Source: Hyphomicrobiales bacterium
GTDB taxonomy: Bacteria; Pseudomonadota; Alphaproteobacteria; Rhizobiales; Xanthobacteraceae
Length of the DNA stretch: 64,000 bases
Assembly: GCA_021730985.1 (NCBI GenBank)
Contig: JAKFYI010000004.1
Span: forward strand, 1 to 64,000
Direction: 5' to 3'
Position numbers and translations under genes: made by a program. Each line of letters begins with the position of its first letter. The stretch's first letter is position 1. Positions 16,113 to 24,554 of this stretch are shown one piece after another. A model generated the notes under the pieces. That model saw only the letters and a list, made by a program, of their open reading frames with translations, was not told the DNA's origin and did no database searches.

Positions 16113-16646
16113 ATGGCCCGTATTTCATACATCGAGGAACAGGATCACCCCGAGCTCGCCGCCGAGATCGGCAAGATCAAGGGCGGGCGCGGCGCGCTGC
16201 TCAACATCTACAAGCTGCTGCTGCACTCGCCCGCCGTCTGCATGAGCTGGTTCGAGTACATCGGCGCGGTTCGCTGGAACACCAAGCTGTCGCCGCGTTT
16301 GCGCGAACTTGTCACCGTCCGCACCGCGCAGGCGTTGCGCTACGGCTACGCGCTGCAGCAGCACGTACCGGCGCTCGCACTGGCCGACGGCGTCTCGCTG
16401 GAAGAATGCGAGGCGCTGAAGGACTGGCGCGCCTCCGGCCACTTCAGCGAGGCCGAGCGTGCGGCGCTGGCCTATTCCGACGCCGTCCGGGATGGCTCCG
16501 GCGTGCCCGATGACGTGTTCGATGCGGTGCGCAAGCACTACAGCGAGCGCGAGGTGGTGGAACTCACCGTGCTGACCGGCGTCTACATCATGCACAACCG
16601 GGTCTTCACCGCGCTCAAGGTCGATCTGCAGCCGAAGAAAGTCTGA
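16113..16646 (+). CDS. Carboxymuconolactone decarboxylase-like (AhpD fold) protein without the peroxidatic cysteines
   Basis: 177 residues from ATG 16113 (MARISYIEEQDHPEL; ATG 16107 overlapping the higA stop is the alternative). The CMD/AhpD fold is clear from RGALLNIYKLLLHSPAV, KLSPRLRELVTVRTAQALRYGY and SEREVVELTVLTGVYIMHNRV. In AhpD the helix carries E-x5-C-x2-C-x3-H; here the equivalent TAQALRYGYALQQH keeps the His but has no Cys, so thiol peroxidase activity is excluded and a decarboxylase or lactonase-like role in acid catabolism is more likely. It is followed by a dehydrogenase two bases later and a Bug receptor overlapping that, forming a probable operon. Confidence 0.85.
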   Translation: MARISYIEEQDHPELAAEIGKIKGGRGALLNIYKLLLHSPAVCMSWFEYIGAVRWNTKLSPRLRELVTVRTAQALRYGYALQQHVPALALADGVSLEECEALKDWRASGHFSEAERAALAYSDAVRDGSGVPDDVFDAVRKHYSEREVVELTVLTGVYIMHNRVFTALKVDLQPKKV

Positions 16647-16648
16647 GC

Positions 16649-17734
16649 GTGGCGCGCCCGCCTGTCATCGTCGTCGAGGACGATCCGTTCACTCGCCTCA
16701 TACCGATCGTGCTCGACCCGGCGTCGCCAGACGAGCGGCGGGCGGCGTTCGCCGACTTCATGTCGCACGACGAGCCGGATTTCGGCGGCTGGGTGAAGCG
16801 GGTCCGGGATGGCTCGCCGGGACTTTATCCCGCCGAGGTGCGGATGGTGGAGACGCAGGACGAGATGCGCGCCGCTCTCAAGGACGCCTGCGCGGTGGTG
16901 GTCGAGTCGCTTCAGGTCGGCCCGGACGATCTGGCCGCCGCCCCCACGCTCAAGGTGGTGCAGAAATTCGGCACCGGACTTCGCAACATCGACACCGCGG
17001 CCTGCGCGAAGCACGGACTGAAGCTCCTCACCATTCGCCGGCGCGCCAACATCTCCTGCGCCGAGCATGCCTTCGCGCTGATGCTCATGCTGGCGCGCAA
17101 GCTCGAAACCGTCAGCGGACTCGTCACGACCGGACGGATCGAGCAAACGGGCCAAAAGCTGCGGCCGTATGACCGGCGCTATACGCCAGGCGGCAACTAT
17201 CCGCGCGTCGGCGGCACGCGCGCGCTCTATGGTGCGACCATCGGCATCATTGGCCTGGGCGAGATCGGGCGCGAGATTGCGCTGCGCGCCACGGCGTTCG
17301 GAATGCGCGTGCTCTACCACCAGCGCACCCGCGCGCCGGATGCCGAAGAACGCGAATTGAAGGCGACTCAGGTGCCGCTCGCGACGCTGCTTGCCGAAAG
17401 CGATTGGATCGTTCCCCAGGTGCCGACCTCGCCCAACTCTCGCGATCTGATCGGCCGCGCGGAGTTGGCGCAGATCAAGCGCGGCTCCTGCATCGTCAAC
17501 GTGGCGAACGCGCCGATCGTCAACCGCGATGCCGTAATCGATGCGTTGAAGAGCGGCCGGCTCGGCGCATTTGCGCTCGACGTGCAGTATCAGGAGCCGC
17601 TTGCGGACGACGACGAGCTGCTCCGCCTGCCCAACGTCATTTTGACTCCCCGCATGGCCGGATCGCCGCGCCACAACGGGCTGGACGATTTCGAAGAGCT
17701 CATCACCGGGCTCGCGCGTGAGGTAAGAGGATGA
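16649..17734 (+). CDS. D-2-hydroxyacid dehydrogenase family protein with altered catalytic residues
   Basis: 361 residues from GTG 16649. The NAD-binding domain is intact (GATIGIIGLGEIGREIALRA, residues 195-213). Family members use an Arg-Glu-His relay: here the Arg position (usually N-T-A-R-G) reads VNVANAPIVN with Asn287; the Glu is kept (DVQYQEPL, Glu316); the His of the usual TPHIAG reads LTPRMAG with Arg335. So two of three catalytic residues are swapped while the fold and cofactor site are preserved. It may still bind NAD(P)H and a related acid, or use a different mechanism. Two bases separate it from the CMD-like gene and it overlaps the next gene by four bases. Confidence 0.85.
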   Translation: MARPPVIVVEDDPFTRLIPIVLDPASPDERRAAFADFMSHDEPDFGGWVKRVRDGSPGLYPAEVRMVETQDEMRAALKDACAVVVESLQVGPDDLAAAPTLKVVQKFGTGLRNIDTAACAKHGLKLLTIRRRANISCAEHAFALMLMLARKLETVSGLVTTGRIEQTGQKLRPYDRRYTPGGNYPRVGGTRALYGATIGIIGLGEIGREIALRATAFGMRVLYHQRTRAPDAEERELKATQVPLATLLAESDWIVPQVPTSPNSRDLIGRAELAQIKRGSCIVNVANAPIVNRDAVIDALKSGRLGAFALDVQYQEPLADDDELLRLPNVILTPRMAGSPRHNGLDDFEELITGLAREVRG

Positions 17735-18696
17735 TCCGCACAGCATTTGCTGTTCTGCTGACCGCGCTTGCGGCGGCTTCGGCCGCGGCGCAGACCGCAT
17801 GGCCCGACCGGCCGGTCCGGCTGATCGTGCCGTTCCCCGCAGGCTCCGCGACCGACGTGGTCAGCCGCCTGATGGCGCAGAAGCTCAGCGCGCGGCTCGG
17901 CCAGCAGTTCGTGGTGGAGAACCGTGCCGGCGCCAGCGGCGCGATCGGCGTCGATATCGTTGCCAAGGCCGCGCCCGACGGCACCACCATGGGCCTGATC
18001 ACCGCGAGCACGCACGCGCTGGCGCCCGCGCTCGGCACCAAGCTGCCTTACGACACCGCCAAGGACTTCAAGCCGGTTTCGATGATCGTCGCAGCGCCCT
18101 ACGCGCTGGTGCTTTACCCCGGCATCCCGGTGAAGTCGGTCGCCGACCTGGTGGCGCTCGCCAAGTCGAAGCCCGGCACGCTCAACTATGGCTCCGCCGG
18201 CCTCGCCAGTCTGGCGCATCTCGCAGGCGCGCTGTTCGCCACGCAATCGGGCATCGAACTCACGCATGTGCCGTACCGCAGTTCGGCGCAGTCCTCGATC
18301 GACATGATCACCGGACGGCTCGACATGCAGTTCGCGACGGTGGCGCCGACGCTCGCCAACATCCGCGAGGGCAAGCTTCGCGCGCTCGCGACCACCGGCA
18401 CCCGGCGCATGACGGTGCTGGCCGACGTGCCGACGATGATCGAAGCCGGCATCCCGGACTACGACGTGTCGCTGTGGATGGCCTACGCCATGCCGGCCGG
18501 AACGCCGGACGAGATCGTCTACAAGCTCAACGCAGAGATGCGCGCCATCCTGGGCGACGCCGAGACAATCGAGGCGCTGCTCAAGCAGGGATTCGAGCCC
18601 GATCCAGGCCCGCCCGAGGCGGTCGCCAAGCGCATCCAGAGCGAAACCGAGAAATGGCGCTCGCTGGTGGCCAAGACCGGCATCAAGCCGGAGTAG
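17731..18696 (+). CDS. Bug-family tripartite tricarboxylate transporter receptor
   Basis: 321-residue periplasmic receptor with signal peptide (MIRTAFAVLLTALAAASAAA-Q) and Bug motifs WPDRPVRLIVPFPAGSATD, VVENRAGASGAIG, LNYGSAGLASLAHL, HVPYRSSAQSSIDMITG and VLADVPTMIEAGIPDY. The ATG overlaps the dehydrogenase stop (ATGA), so the two are translationally coupled, indicating that the receptor brings in the substrate of the CMD-like/dehydrogenase pair. No permease genes alongside; a shared TctAB must serve it. Followed by a REP-like element. Confidence 0.93.
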   Translation: MIRTAFAVLLTALAAASAAAQTAWPDRPVRLIVPFPAGSATDVVSRLMAQKLSARLGQQFVVENRAGASGAIGVDIVAKAAPDGTTMGLITASTHALAPALGTKLPYDTAKDFKPVSMIVAAPYALVLYPGIPVKSVADLVALAKSKPGTLNYGSAGLASLAHLAGALFATQSGIELTHVPYRSSAQSSIDMITGRLDMQFATVAPTLANIREGKLRALATTGTRRMTVLADVPTMIEAGIPDYDVSLWMAYAMPAGTPDEIVYKLNAEMRAILGDAETIEALLKQGFEPDPGPPEAVAKRIQSETEKWRSLVAKTGIKPE

Positions 18697-18701
18697 CTTG
18701 C

Positions 18702-18832
18702 TTCCCTCTCCCCGCTCTTGCGGGGAGAGGGTGGCGAGGTCCGAAGGACCGAGCCGGGTGAGGGGCCCGAGCCATGCCCCTCACCCGGATCGCTTCGCGA
18801 TCCGACCTCTCCCCGCAAGGGCAGGGAGAGGT
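18702..18832. repeat. Complex REP-like palindromic element
   Basis: Contains CCCTCTCCCCGC, a CTTGCGGGGAGAGGG arm, GAGCCGGGTGAGGGGC facing GCCCCTCACCCGG, GATCGCTTCGCGATC and a closing CCTCTCCCCGCAAGGG. These nested inverted repeats make a long cruciform or cloverleaf. The type is widespread in alphaproteobacterial intergenic regions. Occupies most of the 207-base gap after the Bug gene and could stabilise the 3' end of the preceding mRNA. Confidence 0.75.
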
Positions 18833-18903
18833 AAAGAGAGGCTGACGCCGCCCTTTGCCTCTTGCTATGAACCCGCACCTGTCTCCTGAGTGAAAGGCCC
18901 GCC

Positions 18904-20256
18904 ATGCCCACCGGCACCATCGACTCCGCCATCTTTCGCGACATTTTCGGCACCGAAGCCATGCGGCAGGTGTGGTCCGACGGCAACCGCATCCAGAAGT
19001 ACTTGGACTTCGAGGCCGGCCTCGCCCGCGCGCAAGCCAAGCTCGGCATCATTCCGAAAGAAGCGTGCGACGAAATTCTCAAGCACTGCAAGTTCGACCA
19101 GTACGACATCGAGAAACTGAAGAAGCAGACCGAGCGGATTGGCTATCCGGTGCTGCCGGTCGTCGCGCAGCTCGTCGATCTCTGCGAGGGCGATCTCGGC
19201 GAATGGTGCCACTGGGGCGCCACCACGCAGGACATCACCGACACCGCGACGATCATGCAGATTCGCGACAGTCTCACGATCATCGAGAAAGACATCAACG
19301 ACATTTCCGATGCGCTGGCCGCGCTCGCCAAGAAATACCGCGACACGCCGATGGCCGGCCGCAGCAACCTGCAGCAGGCGGTGCCGATCACCTTCGGCTA
19401 CAAGTGCGCGACCTACCTCGCCGCGTTCGAGCGTCATAAGGAGCGGCTGAAGCAGCTTCGCGAGCGCGTGCTGGTGTTCGAGTTCGGTGGCGCGGCTGGC
19501 ACCCTCTCCTCTCTCGGCAAGGACGGCCTGCGCACCCAGGTCGAGCTGGCGAAGGAGCTCGACCTCAAGCAGCCGGAGATCGCCTGGCACACGGTGCACG
19601 ACCGCATCGCCGAGGTCGGCTGCTTCCTGGGCCTCGTCACCGGCATCTGCGGCAAGATCGCATTCGACGTGAAGCTGATGATGCAGACCGAAGTGGAAGA
19701 GGTGTTCGAGCCGTTCCACGAGGGCCGCGGCTCGTCGTCCACCATGCCGCAGAAGCGCAACCCGATTTCCTGCGTGTACATCACCGCGCAGACGGCGGTG
19801 GTGCGCCAGCAGGTCGCCGCGTTGCTCAACGCCATGGAGCAGGACCACGAGCGCGCCACCGGCCAGTGGGAGATCGAGTGGATCGTACTGCCGGAAATCT
19901 TCGTGCTGTCGGCGGGCTGCCTGGCGCAGACCAAGTTCCTGATGACCGGACTGCAGGTCGACGAGAAGCGCATGCGCGCCAACCTCGACATCACCAAGGG
20001 CCTGATCGTTTCGGAGGCGGTGATGATGGGGCTCGGGCCCCACCTCGGCCGGCAATACGCGCACGACCTTGTCTATGACATCTGCCGCAAGGTGGTGGCG
20101 ACCGGGCGCCCGCTGGCCGATCTGCTGGCCGAGAACGAGGAGATCGCCAAGCACATGAGCAAGGCCGAACTCGCCAAGCTGTGCGATCCGGCGAACTACC
20201 TCGGCCAGGCCGGCGAAATGGTGGACCGGGTGCTGGCGCTGCGGCAAAAGGCCTGA
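18904..20256 (+). CDS. Fumarase/aspartase-superfamily lyase (adenylosuccinate lyase / carboxymuconate cycloisomerase branch)
   Basis: 450-residue lyase that eliminates or cyclises across a C-C bond next to a carboxylate. The mobile-loop signature GSSSTMPQKRNPISC (with the catalytic Ser) and the WCHWGATTQDITDTA region (HWG-T-QD, proton donor side) are both present, along with RSNLQQAVPITFGYK. The N-terminus (SAIFRDIFGTEAMRQVWSD) is like PcaB and PurB-like catabolic lyases rather than housekeeping PurB. It precedes the molybdenum hydroxylase cluster and could act on an aromatic ring-cleavage product or a succinyl adduct; the choice is open. Start ATG 18904, with moderate upstream purines. Confidence 0.85.
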   Translation: MPTGTIDSAIFRDIFGTEAMRQVWSDGNRIQKYLDFEAGLARAQAKLGIIPKEACDEILKHCKFDQYDIEKLKKQTERIGYPVLPVVAQLVDLCEGDLGEWCHWGATTQDITDTATIMQIRDSLTIIEKDINDISDALAALAKKYRDTPMAGRSNLQQAVPITFGYKCATYLAAFERHKERLKQLRERVLVFEFGGAAGTLSSLGKDGLRTQVELAKELDLKQPEIAWHTVHDRIAEVGCFLGLVTGICGKIAFDVKLMMQTEVEEVFEPFHEGRGSSSTMPQKRNPISCVYITAQTAVVRQQVAALLNAMEQDHERATGQWEIEWIVLPEIFVLSAGCLAQTKFLMTGLQVDEKRMRANLDITKGLIVSEAVMMGLGPHLGRQYAHDLVYDICRKVVATGRPLADLLAENEEIAKHMSKAELAKLCDPANYLGQAGEMVDRVLALRQKA

Positions 20257-20353
20257 AAGCCGCATCGCATCCATGCGCGGAGCGGCGTTCAAAAGCCTTT
20301 GACGCCGCCCTTTCCATGCGCTTTTGTTCGGTTCCAATGTGCTGGCGTAACCC

Positions 20354-20806
20354 ATGAACGTATCAGGCGAATTCACGATCAAGGCGCCGCGCGCGGCCGT
20401 GTTCGACACGATCCGCGACCCGAAGTCGTTCATTTCGCTGGTCGACGGCATCAAGGATCTCAAAGAGATCGACCCGACCCACTACGAGGCGGTGTTCGAG
20501 ACCAAGATCGCCTACCTGAATTTCAAGTTCAAAGTCACGGTCGAGGTTATCAGGCTCGACATCGGCGAGATCGCCGCCAGGATCGAGGGCACGCCGCTGG
20601 GCGTCGTCGGCCGCCTCACCGCGACGACAAGCACCATCCTCACCGAAACAGGCGACGAAACAAAGATTGCCTACTCGGTCGATGCCGCGCTCGCCGGCAA
20701 GCTCGGCAGCATGGGTCAGCCCGTGATGCGATCCAAAGCCAAGGATTTGGAAAAGGTATTCGTCAGCCGGTTGCGCGAGCGTTTCGCGCAAGCCGCCGCG
20801 GAGTAA
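20354..20806 (+). CDS. CoxG-like SRPBCC protein
   Basis: 150 residues of the START/SRPBCC fold annotated as carbon monoxide dehydrogenase subunit G: MNVSGEFTIKAPRAAVFDTI, DGIKDLKEIDPTHYEAVFE and the amphipathic end RSKAKDLEKVFVSRLRERF. In Oligotropha carboxidovorans CoxG helps attach CO dehydrogenase to the membrane; relatives accompany many non-CO molybdenum hydroxylases, and in Mycobacterium a homologue has been tied to quinone shuttling. It stands three bases before the FAD subunit gene, so it belongs to the hydroxylase operon and probably links it to the respiratory chain. Confidence 0.88.
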   Translation: MNVSGEFTIKAPRAAVFDTIRDPKSFISLVDGIKDLKEIDPTHYEAVFETKIAYLNFKFKVTVEVIRLDIGEIAARIEGTPLGVVGRLTATTSTILTETGDETKIAYSVDAALAGKLGSMGQPVMRSKAKDLEKVFVSRLRERFAQAAAE

Positions 20807-20809
20807 CGC

Positions 20810-21673
20810 ATGACACCGTTTGAACTCGCCGAACCGAAATCGCTCTCCGCCGCGGTCAAGCTGCTCGATCCGGACGACACGTCGATCCGTCCGATCGCCG
20901 GCGGCACCGCGTTGATGCTGATGATGAAGGCCGGCGTGTTCCGCCCGGCGAAACTCATCAGCCTGCGCAACATCGAGGCGAAGTATTCCGGCATCGCGGC
21001 CGACGCGAACGGCCTGCGGCTCGGCGCCATGACCACGCTGTCGGCGCTGGAGCACTCCGCCGACGTACGCAAGCTTGCGCCGCTCATCACCCGCACCATG
21101 CTGACGCTCTCGAACGTGCGGGTCCGCAACGTCGCGACGGTAGGCGGCGCGCTGGCGCACGGCGATCCGCACATGGACCTGCCGCCGGTGCTGATGGCGC
21201 TCGGAGCAACGCTCACGGTGGTTTCGCCGAGCGGCGAGCGCAGCATCCCGCTGGATGACTTCTTCACCGGTTACTACGAGACCGTGCTGGAGAAAAACGA
21301 GTTGATCGCGGAAGCGCACATTCCGGCCCAGGGAACGAAGCGCGCAGCCTACATGAAGGTCACCACCGGCTCGGCCGACGACTGGCCGGCGCTCGGCGTC
21401 GCAGTTGTGATCGAAGCCGACGGCAAGGCGATCGAGTCGGCCCGCGTCGTGGTCAGCGCCGCGACGACCAAGGCGACACGGCTGAAATCGGCGGAGACAG
21501 TGCTCAACGGCAAGACCGCCGATGACAAACTCTTGGCACAGGCCGGCGATGCCGCGGTCGAGGAGGCGGAGTTCATCGCCGACGTGCGCGGCTCGGTGCC
21601 GTACAAGCGCGAACTGCTGCGCGTCTACATCAAGCGCGCCGTTCAACAAGCCCTCGCTGGAGGCGTCCAATGA
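20810..21673 (+). CDS. Molybdenum hydroxylase medium (FAD) subunit
   Basis: CoxM/XdhB-type FAD subunit, 287 residues. FAD loops visible: PIAGGTALMLMMKAG (a variant of the AGGT motif) and VRNVATVGGALAHGDPHMD (TxGG loop); C-terminal CO-dehydrogenase flavoprotein domain from about residue 175. It passes electrons from the 2Fe-2S clusters to an acceptor. The stop overlaps the Mo subunit start by four bases. Order FAD-Mo-FeS differs from coxMSL, where the small subunit precedes the large. Confidence 0.92.
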   Translation: MTPFELAEPKSLSAAVKLLDPDDTSIRPIAGGTALMLMMKAGVFRPAKLISLRNIEAKYSGIAADANGLRLGAMTTLSALEHSADVRKLAPLITRTMLTLSNVRVRNVATVGGALAHGDPHMDLPPVLMALGATLTVVSPSGERSIPLDDFFTGYYETVLEKNELIAEAHIPAQGTKRAAYMKVTTGSADDWPALGVAVVIEADGKAIESARVVVSAATTKATRLKSAETVLNGKTADDKLLAQAGDAAVEEAEFIADVRGSVPYKRELLRVYIKRAVQQALAGGVQ

Positions 21674-23970
21674 CGATGGCCCACGACGCCCCCAAGGCCG
21701 GCAGCCAGGTCGGCCGTTCGGTGCCGCGGCTCGAAGGCCGCGACAAGGTCACCGGCCGCGCCGAATACACCCACACCATGCGGCTGCCGGGGATGCTGTA
21801 TTGCAAGCTGTTCCGCAGCACGGTGGCGCACGGCCTCATCAAGTCGGTCGATGTCAGCGAAGCGAGGAAAGTGCCGGGCGTGTTCGCCGTCATCACCATC
21901 GACGATGTCATGAAGGTGATCCCCGATCCGTATTACGGGCCGGCATTCCACGATCAGCCGATCCTGGCCCACGAGAAGGTGCGCTTTGTCGGCGAGCCGG
22001 TGGCCGCGGTGCTCGCATTCGACCCGCACGTCGCGGAAGCGGCCGCCCAGCTCATCAGCGCGGAATACGAAGAACTGCCAGCGGTCTATGACGAGGTGGA
22101 CGCGCTCACCACCAAGACATACGTGCATGATGTCCTGAAGCCGGCCGGCACCTTCGCCGACCTCAAGCATCTGAAGGACGCCAAAGATACCAACATGGCG
22201 CTCGACTACCGGCTGCGCCGCGGCGACGTGGACAAGGCGTTCGCGCAGGCCGCCCATGTGTTCGAGCACGAGTTCAAGACGCAGAAGGTTCTGCATCTTC
22301 CCTTTGAGCCCCATGCGTCCATCGCCGACTACAAGGACACCGGCGTCACCATCTACACCGGCTCGCAGGGTCCGTCGTTCGTCCGCACCGAGATCGCGCG
22401 GCTGCTCGGCTGGCCGGAGAACAAGGTCCGCATCAAGGTGCCGTTCCTGGGCTCCGGATACGGCGCCAAGCTCTACATCAAGCTCGAAGCCCTGGTGGTC
22501 GCGCTGTCGATGATCGCGCGGCGGCCGGTCAAGCTGGCGCTGACGTTCGAGGAGTTGTTCTACCAGATCACCAAGCACCCCTCGACATTCCGCATCAAGA
22601 GCGGCGTGGACAAGGACGGCCGCATCATCGCGCGCAAGTGCGAGGTGTACTGGAACGGCGGCGCCTATGCCGACATCGGCCCGCGCGTGACGCAGAAGTC
22701 CGGCCTCACCGCGTCGGGCCCCTACGAGATCGACAACGTCTCGATCGATTCCTATGCGCTGTACACCAACGTGACGCCGGCCGGCGCGCTGCGCGGCTTC
22801 GGCGTGCCGCAACTCGTATGGGCCTACGAGAGCCACACCGACATGATGGCGCGCGCGCTGAAGCTCGACCCGGTCGAGTTCCGCCGCAAGAACCTGCTGC
22901 GCGAAGGCCGGCCGCATCCCACCGGCACGATCATCAAGGACGCCGCGGTCGAGAAGGTGCTGGACCATGTACTCGACCGGATGAACTGGTCGAAGCCGTT
23001 CGACAAGGGCACCGGCGTGGTGAAGCGCGGCCGCGGCTTCGGCATCGCCATCAAGGCCGTCATCACGCCCACCACTTCGGTCGCGATCGTCAACGTCAGC
23101 GCCGACGGCTCAGCCACGCTCTATTGCGGCACCATCGACATGGGCCAGGGCTCGGACACCGCGATGGCGCAGATGGTCGGCGAGATTCTCAACGTCTCGG
23201 CCGAATCCGTGCGGGTGGTGCCGCGCGACACCGACGTGACGCCCTACGACATGGGCACACTCGGCTCGCGCTCGCTGTTCCACATGGGGCACGCGGTGCG
23301 CCGCGCCGCCGAGCACGCGCGCGACCAGCTCAAGGCCCTGGCACGCGAAGTCGGCGAGCCGGAGGGCTCGAACATCCCGGTCCGCGAACTGTTCGTGAAG
23401 AAATACGGCATGCAGGCCGGCAACGTGATCGGCACCGGCGTCTTCAAGCCGGACTACATCCCGCCGGCTCCGGGAACAGGGCTGTCCGAGAACGTCACGG
23501 CGTTCTGGATGGTGTCGGGCGCCGGCGCCGAGGTCGAGGTCGATACCGAGACCGGTCACGTCAAGATCACCAAGCTGGTCAACGTGGTGGATGTCGGCAA
23601 GGCGATCAATCCGCGGATCGTCGAGACGCAGATTTCGGGTGCCGCGCTGATGCAGCTCGGGTTCACGATGTTCGAGAAGATGCACATCGACGGCGGCCAG
23701 GTCACCAACGCCTCGCTCGCCGACTACAAGATCCCGGGCTTCCATGACGTGCCGGTGGTGATGGACAACTCCCACGTCGACACCAACCAGTCGAACGGCC
23801 CGTTCGGCGCCAAGGGCGTCGGCGAGGTCTCGACGTTCTGCGTGTCGCCCGCGATCGCCAATGCGATCGACGACGCGGTCGGCGTGCGGCTGATGGAATT
23901 GCCGCTCAACCCGGAGTCGGTGTACCGCGCCATCCGCGCCAAAGCCGGCAAGCCGCTGGAGGACGAATAA
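21670..23970 (+). CDS. Molybdenum hydroxylase large subunit (Mo-pterin cytosine dinucleotide)
   Basis: 766-residue catalytic subunit of the xanthine dehydrogenase family that hydroxylates a carbon next to a ring N or carbonyl using water. N-terminal a/b hammerhead (SVPRLEGRDKVTGRAEYTHT; GLIKSVDVSEARKVPG), then Mo-binding stretches GSGYGAKLYIKLEALV, AGALRGFGVPQLVWAYES and GTIDMGQGSDTAMAQMVGEI, and the active-site Glu in FGAKGVGEVST near the C-terminus. The AYXCSFR loop of true CO dehydrogenase is absent (GALRGFG instead), so this acts on an organic substrate. It overlaps both neighbours by 1-4 bases. Substrate unknown; aromatic or N-heteroaromatic acids are typical. Confidence 0.93.
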   Translation: MTMAHDAPKAGSQVGRSVPRLEGRDKVTGRAEYTHTMRLPGMLYCKLFRSTVAHGLIKSVDVSEARKVPGVFAVITIDDVMKVIPDPYYGPAFHDQPILAHEKVRFVGEPVAAVLAFDPHVAEAAAQLISAEYEELPAVYDEVDALTTKTYVHDVLKPAGTFADLKHLKDAKDTNMALDYRLRRGDVDKAFAQAAHVFEHEFKTQKVLHLPFEPHASIADYKDTGVTIYTGSQGPSFVRTEIARLLGWPENKVRIKVPFLGSGYGAKLYIKLEALVVALSMIARRPVKLALTFEELFYQITKHPSTFRIKSGVDKDGRIIARKCEVYWNGGAYADIGPRVTQKSGLTASGPYEIDNVSIDSYALYTNVTPAGALRGFGVPQLVWAYESHTDMMARALKLDPVEFRRKNLLREGRPHPTGTIIKDAAVEKVLDHVLDRMNWSKPFDKGTGVVKRGRGFGIAIKAVITPTTSVAIVNVSADGSATLYCGTIDMGQGSDTAMAQMVGEILNVSAESVRVVPRDTDVTPYDMGTLGSRSLFHMGHAVRRAAEHARDQLKALAREVGEPEGSNIPVRELFVKKYGMQAGNVIGTGVFKPDYIPPAPGTGLSENVTAFWMVSGAGAEVEVDTETGHVKITKLVNVVDVGKAINPRIVETQISGAALMQLGFTMFEKMHIDGGQVTNASLADYKIPGFHDVPVVMDNSHVDTNQSNGPFGAKGVGEVSTFCVSPAIANAIDDAVGVRLMELPLNPESVYRAIRAKAGKPLEDE

Positions 23971-24449
23971 TGACAGCGGCACGCACCATCAGTTTCACGC
24001 TCAACGGCCTGCCCGTGACGGCGGACGTCAAGCCGCATCACAACCTGGTCGAGTTGCTGCAAAACCAGTTCAGCCTCACCGGCGCGCGCGAGACCTGCGG
24101 CCAGGGGCTGTGCGGCTGCTGCACCGTGATCGTGAACGGCAAGGCGGTGTCGGGCTGCCTCTATCTCGCGTCGTTCGTCGAAGGCGCCGAAGTGGTGACG
24201 GTGGAGAGCCTCGACACGCCGCAGAAGCTTCATCCGGTGCAGGAGGCGTTCGTCGAAACCAGCGCGTTCCAGTGCGGCTACTGTACGCCCGGCTTCGTGC
24301 TGATGACGACGCAGCTGCTCGAGCAGCACCCCGATCCGGACGACGACCAGATCAAGCACTACCTGACCGGCAACCTCTGCCGTTGCGCGACCTATCCGCA
24401 GGTGATTGAGGCGGTGAAGCTCGCGGCAAGGAAGCGGAAGGCCGGCTAG
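23970..24449 (+). CDS. Molybdenum hydroxylase small subunit, two 2Fe-2S clusters
   Basis: 159 residues, normal for CoxS/XdhC-type subunits. Plant-ferredoxin cluster ligands Cys43, Cys48, Cys51 and Cys63 (ETCGQGLCGCCTV, SGCL); second cluster Cys102, Cys105, Cys137 and Cys139 (QCGYCTPGF, LCRCATYPQ). It shuttles electrons from the Mo site to FAD. The first base of its ATG is the last base of the preceding stop, so expression is coupled. A palindromic repeat separates it from the flavoprotein gene downstream. Confidence 0.95.
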   Translation: MTAARTISFTLNGLPVTADVKPHHNLVELLQNQFSLTGARETCGQGLCGCCTVIVNGKAVSGCLYLASFVEGAEVVTVESLDTPQKLHPVQEAFVETSAFQCGYCTPGFVLMTTQLLEQHPDPDDDQIKHYLTGNLCRCATYPQVIEAVKLAARKRKAG

Positions 24450-24462
24450 GCCAAATCGGTGG

Positions 24463-24538
24463 TGTCATCGCCCGCGAAAGCGGGCGATCCAGTACCCACC
24501 GATGTTTACTGGATGCCCCGCTTTCGCGGGGCATGACA
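24463..24538. repeat. Rhizobial palindromic element
   Basis: TGTCAT (24463) and ATGACA (ending 24538) bound an element with two internal hairpins: CGCCCGCGAAAGCGGGCG and GCCCCGCTTTCGCGGGGC, plus GATCCAGTA facing TACTGGAT. It may act as an mRNA-stabilising or attenuating hairpin between the hydroxylase genes and the downstream trio. Confidence 0.75.
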
Positions 24539-24554
24539 ACCCAGGGACTGCGGC

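Noticed and set aside
16107-16646. AhpD alkylhydroperoxidase
   Set aside because: The required C-x2-C pair is absent from the catalytic helix.
18702-18832. CRISPR array or IS remnant
   Set aside because: Nested inverted, not direct, repeats with no regular spacers and no transposase fragment; a REP-type element.
18865-20463. 532-codon minus-strand open frame
   Set aside because: Antisense shadow of the fumarase-type lyase; no family features and no ribosome site.
20354-24449. Carbon monoxide dehydrogenase (coxGMLS) identity
   Set aside because: The AYXCSFR active-site loop of CO dehydrogenase is missing from the large subunit (GALRGFG instead) and subunit order differs; a generic molybdenum hydroxylase is a safer call.
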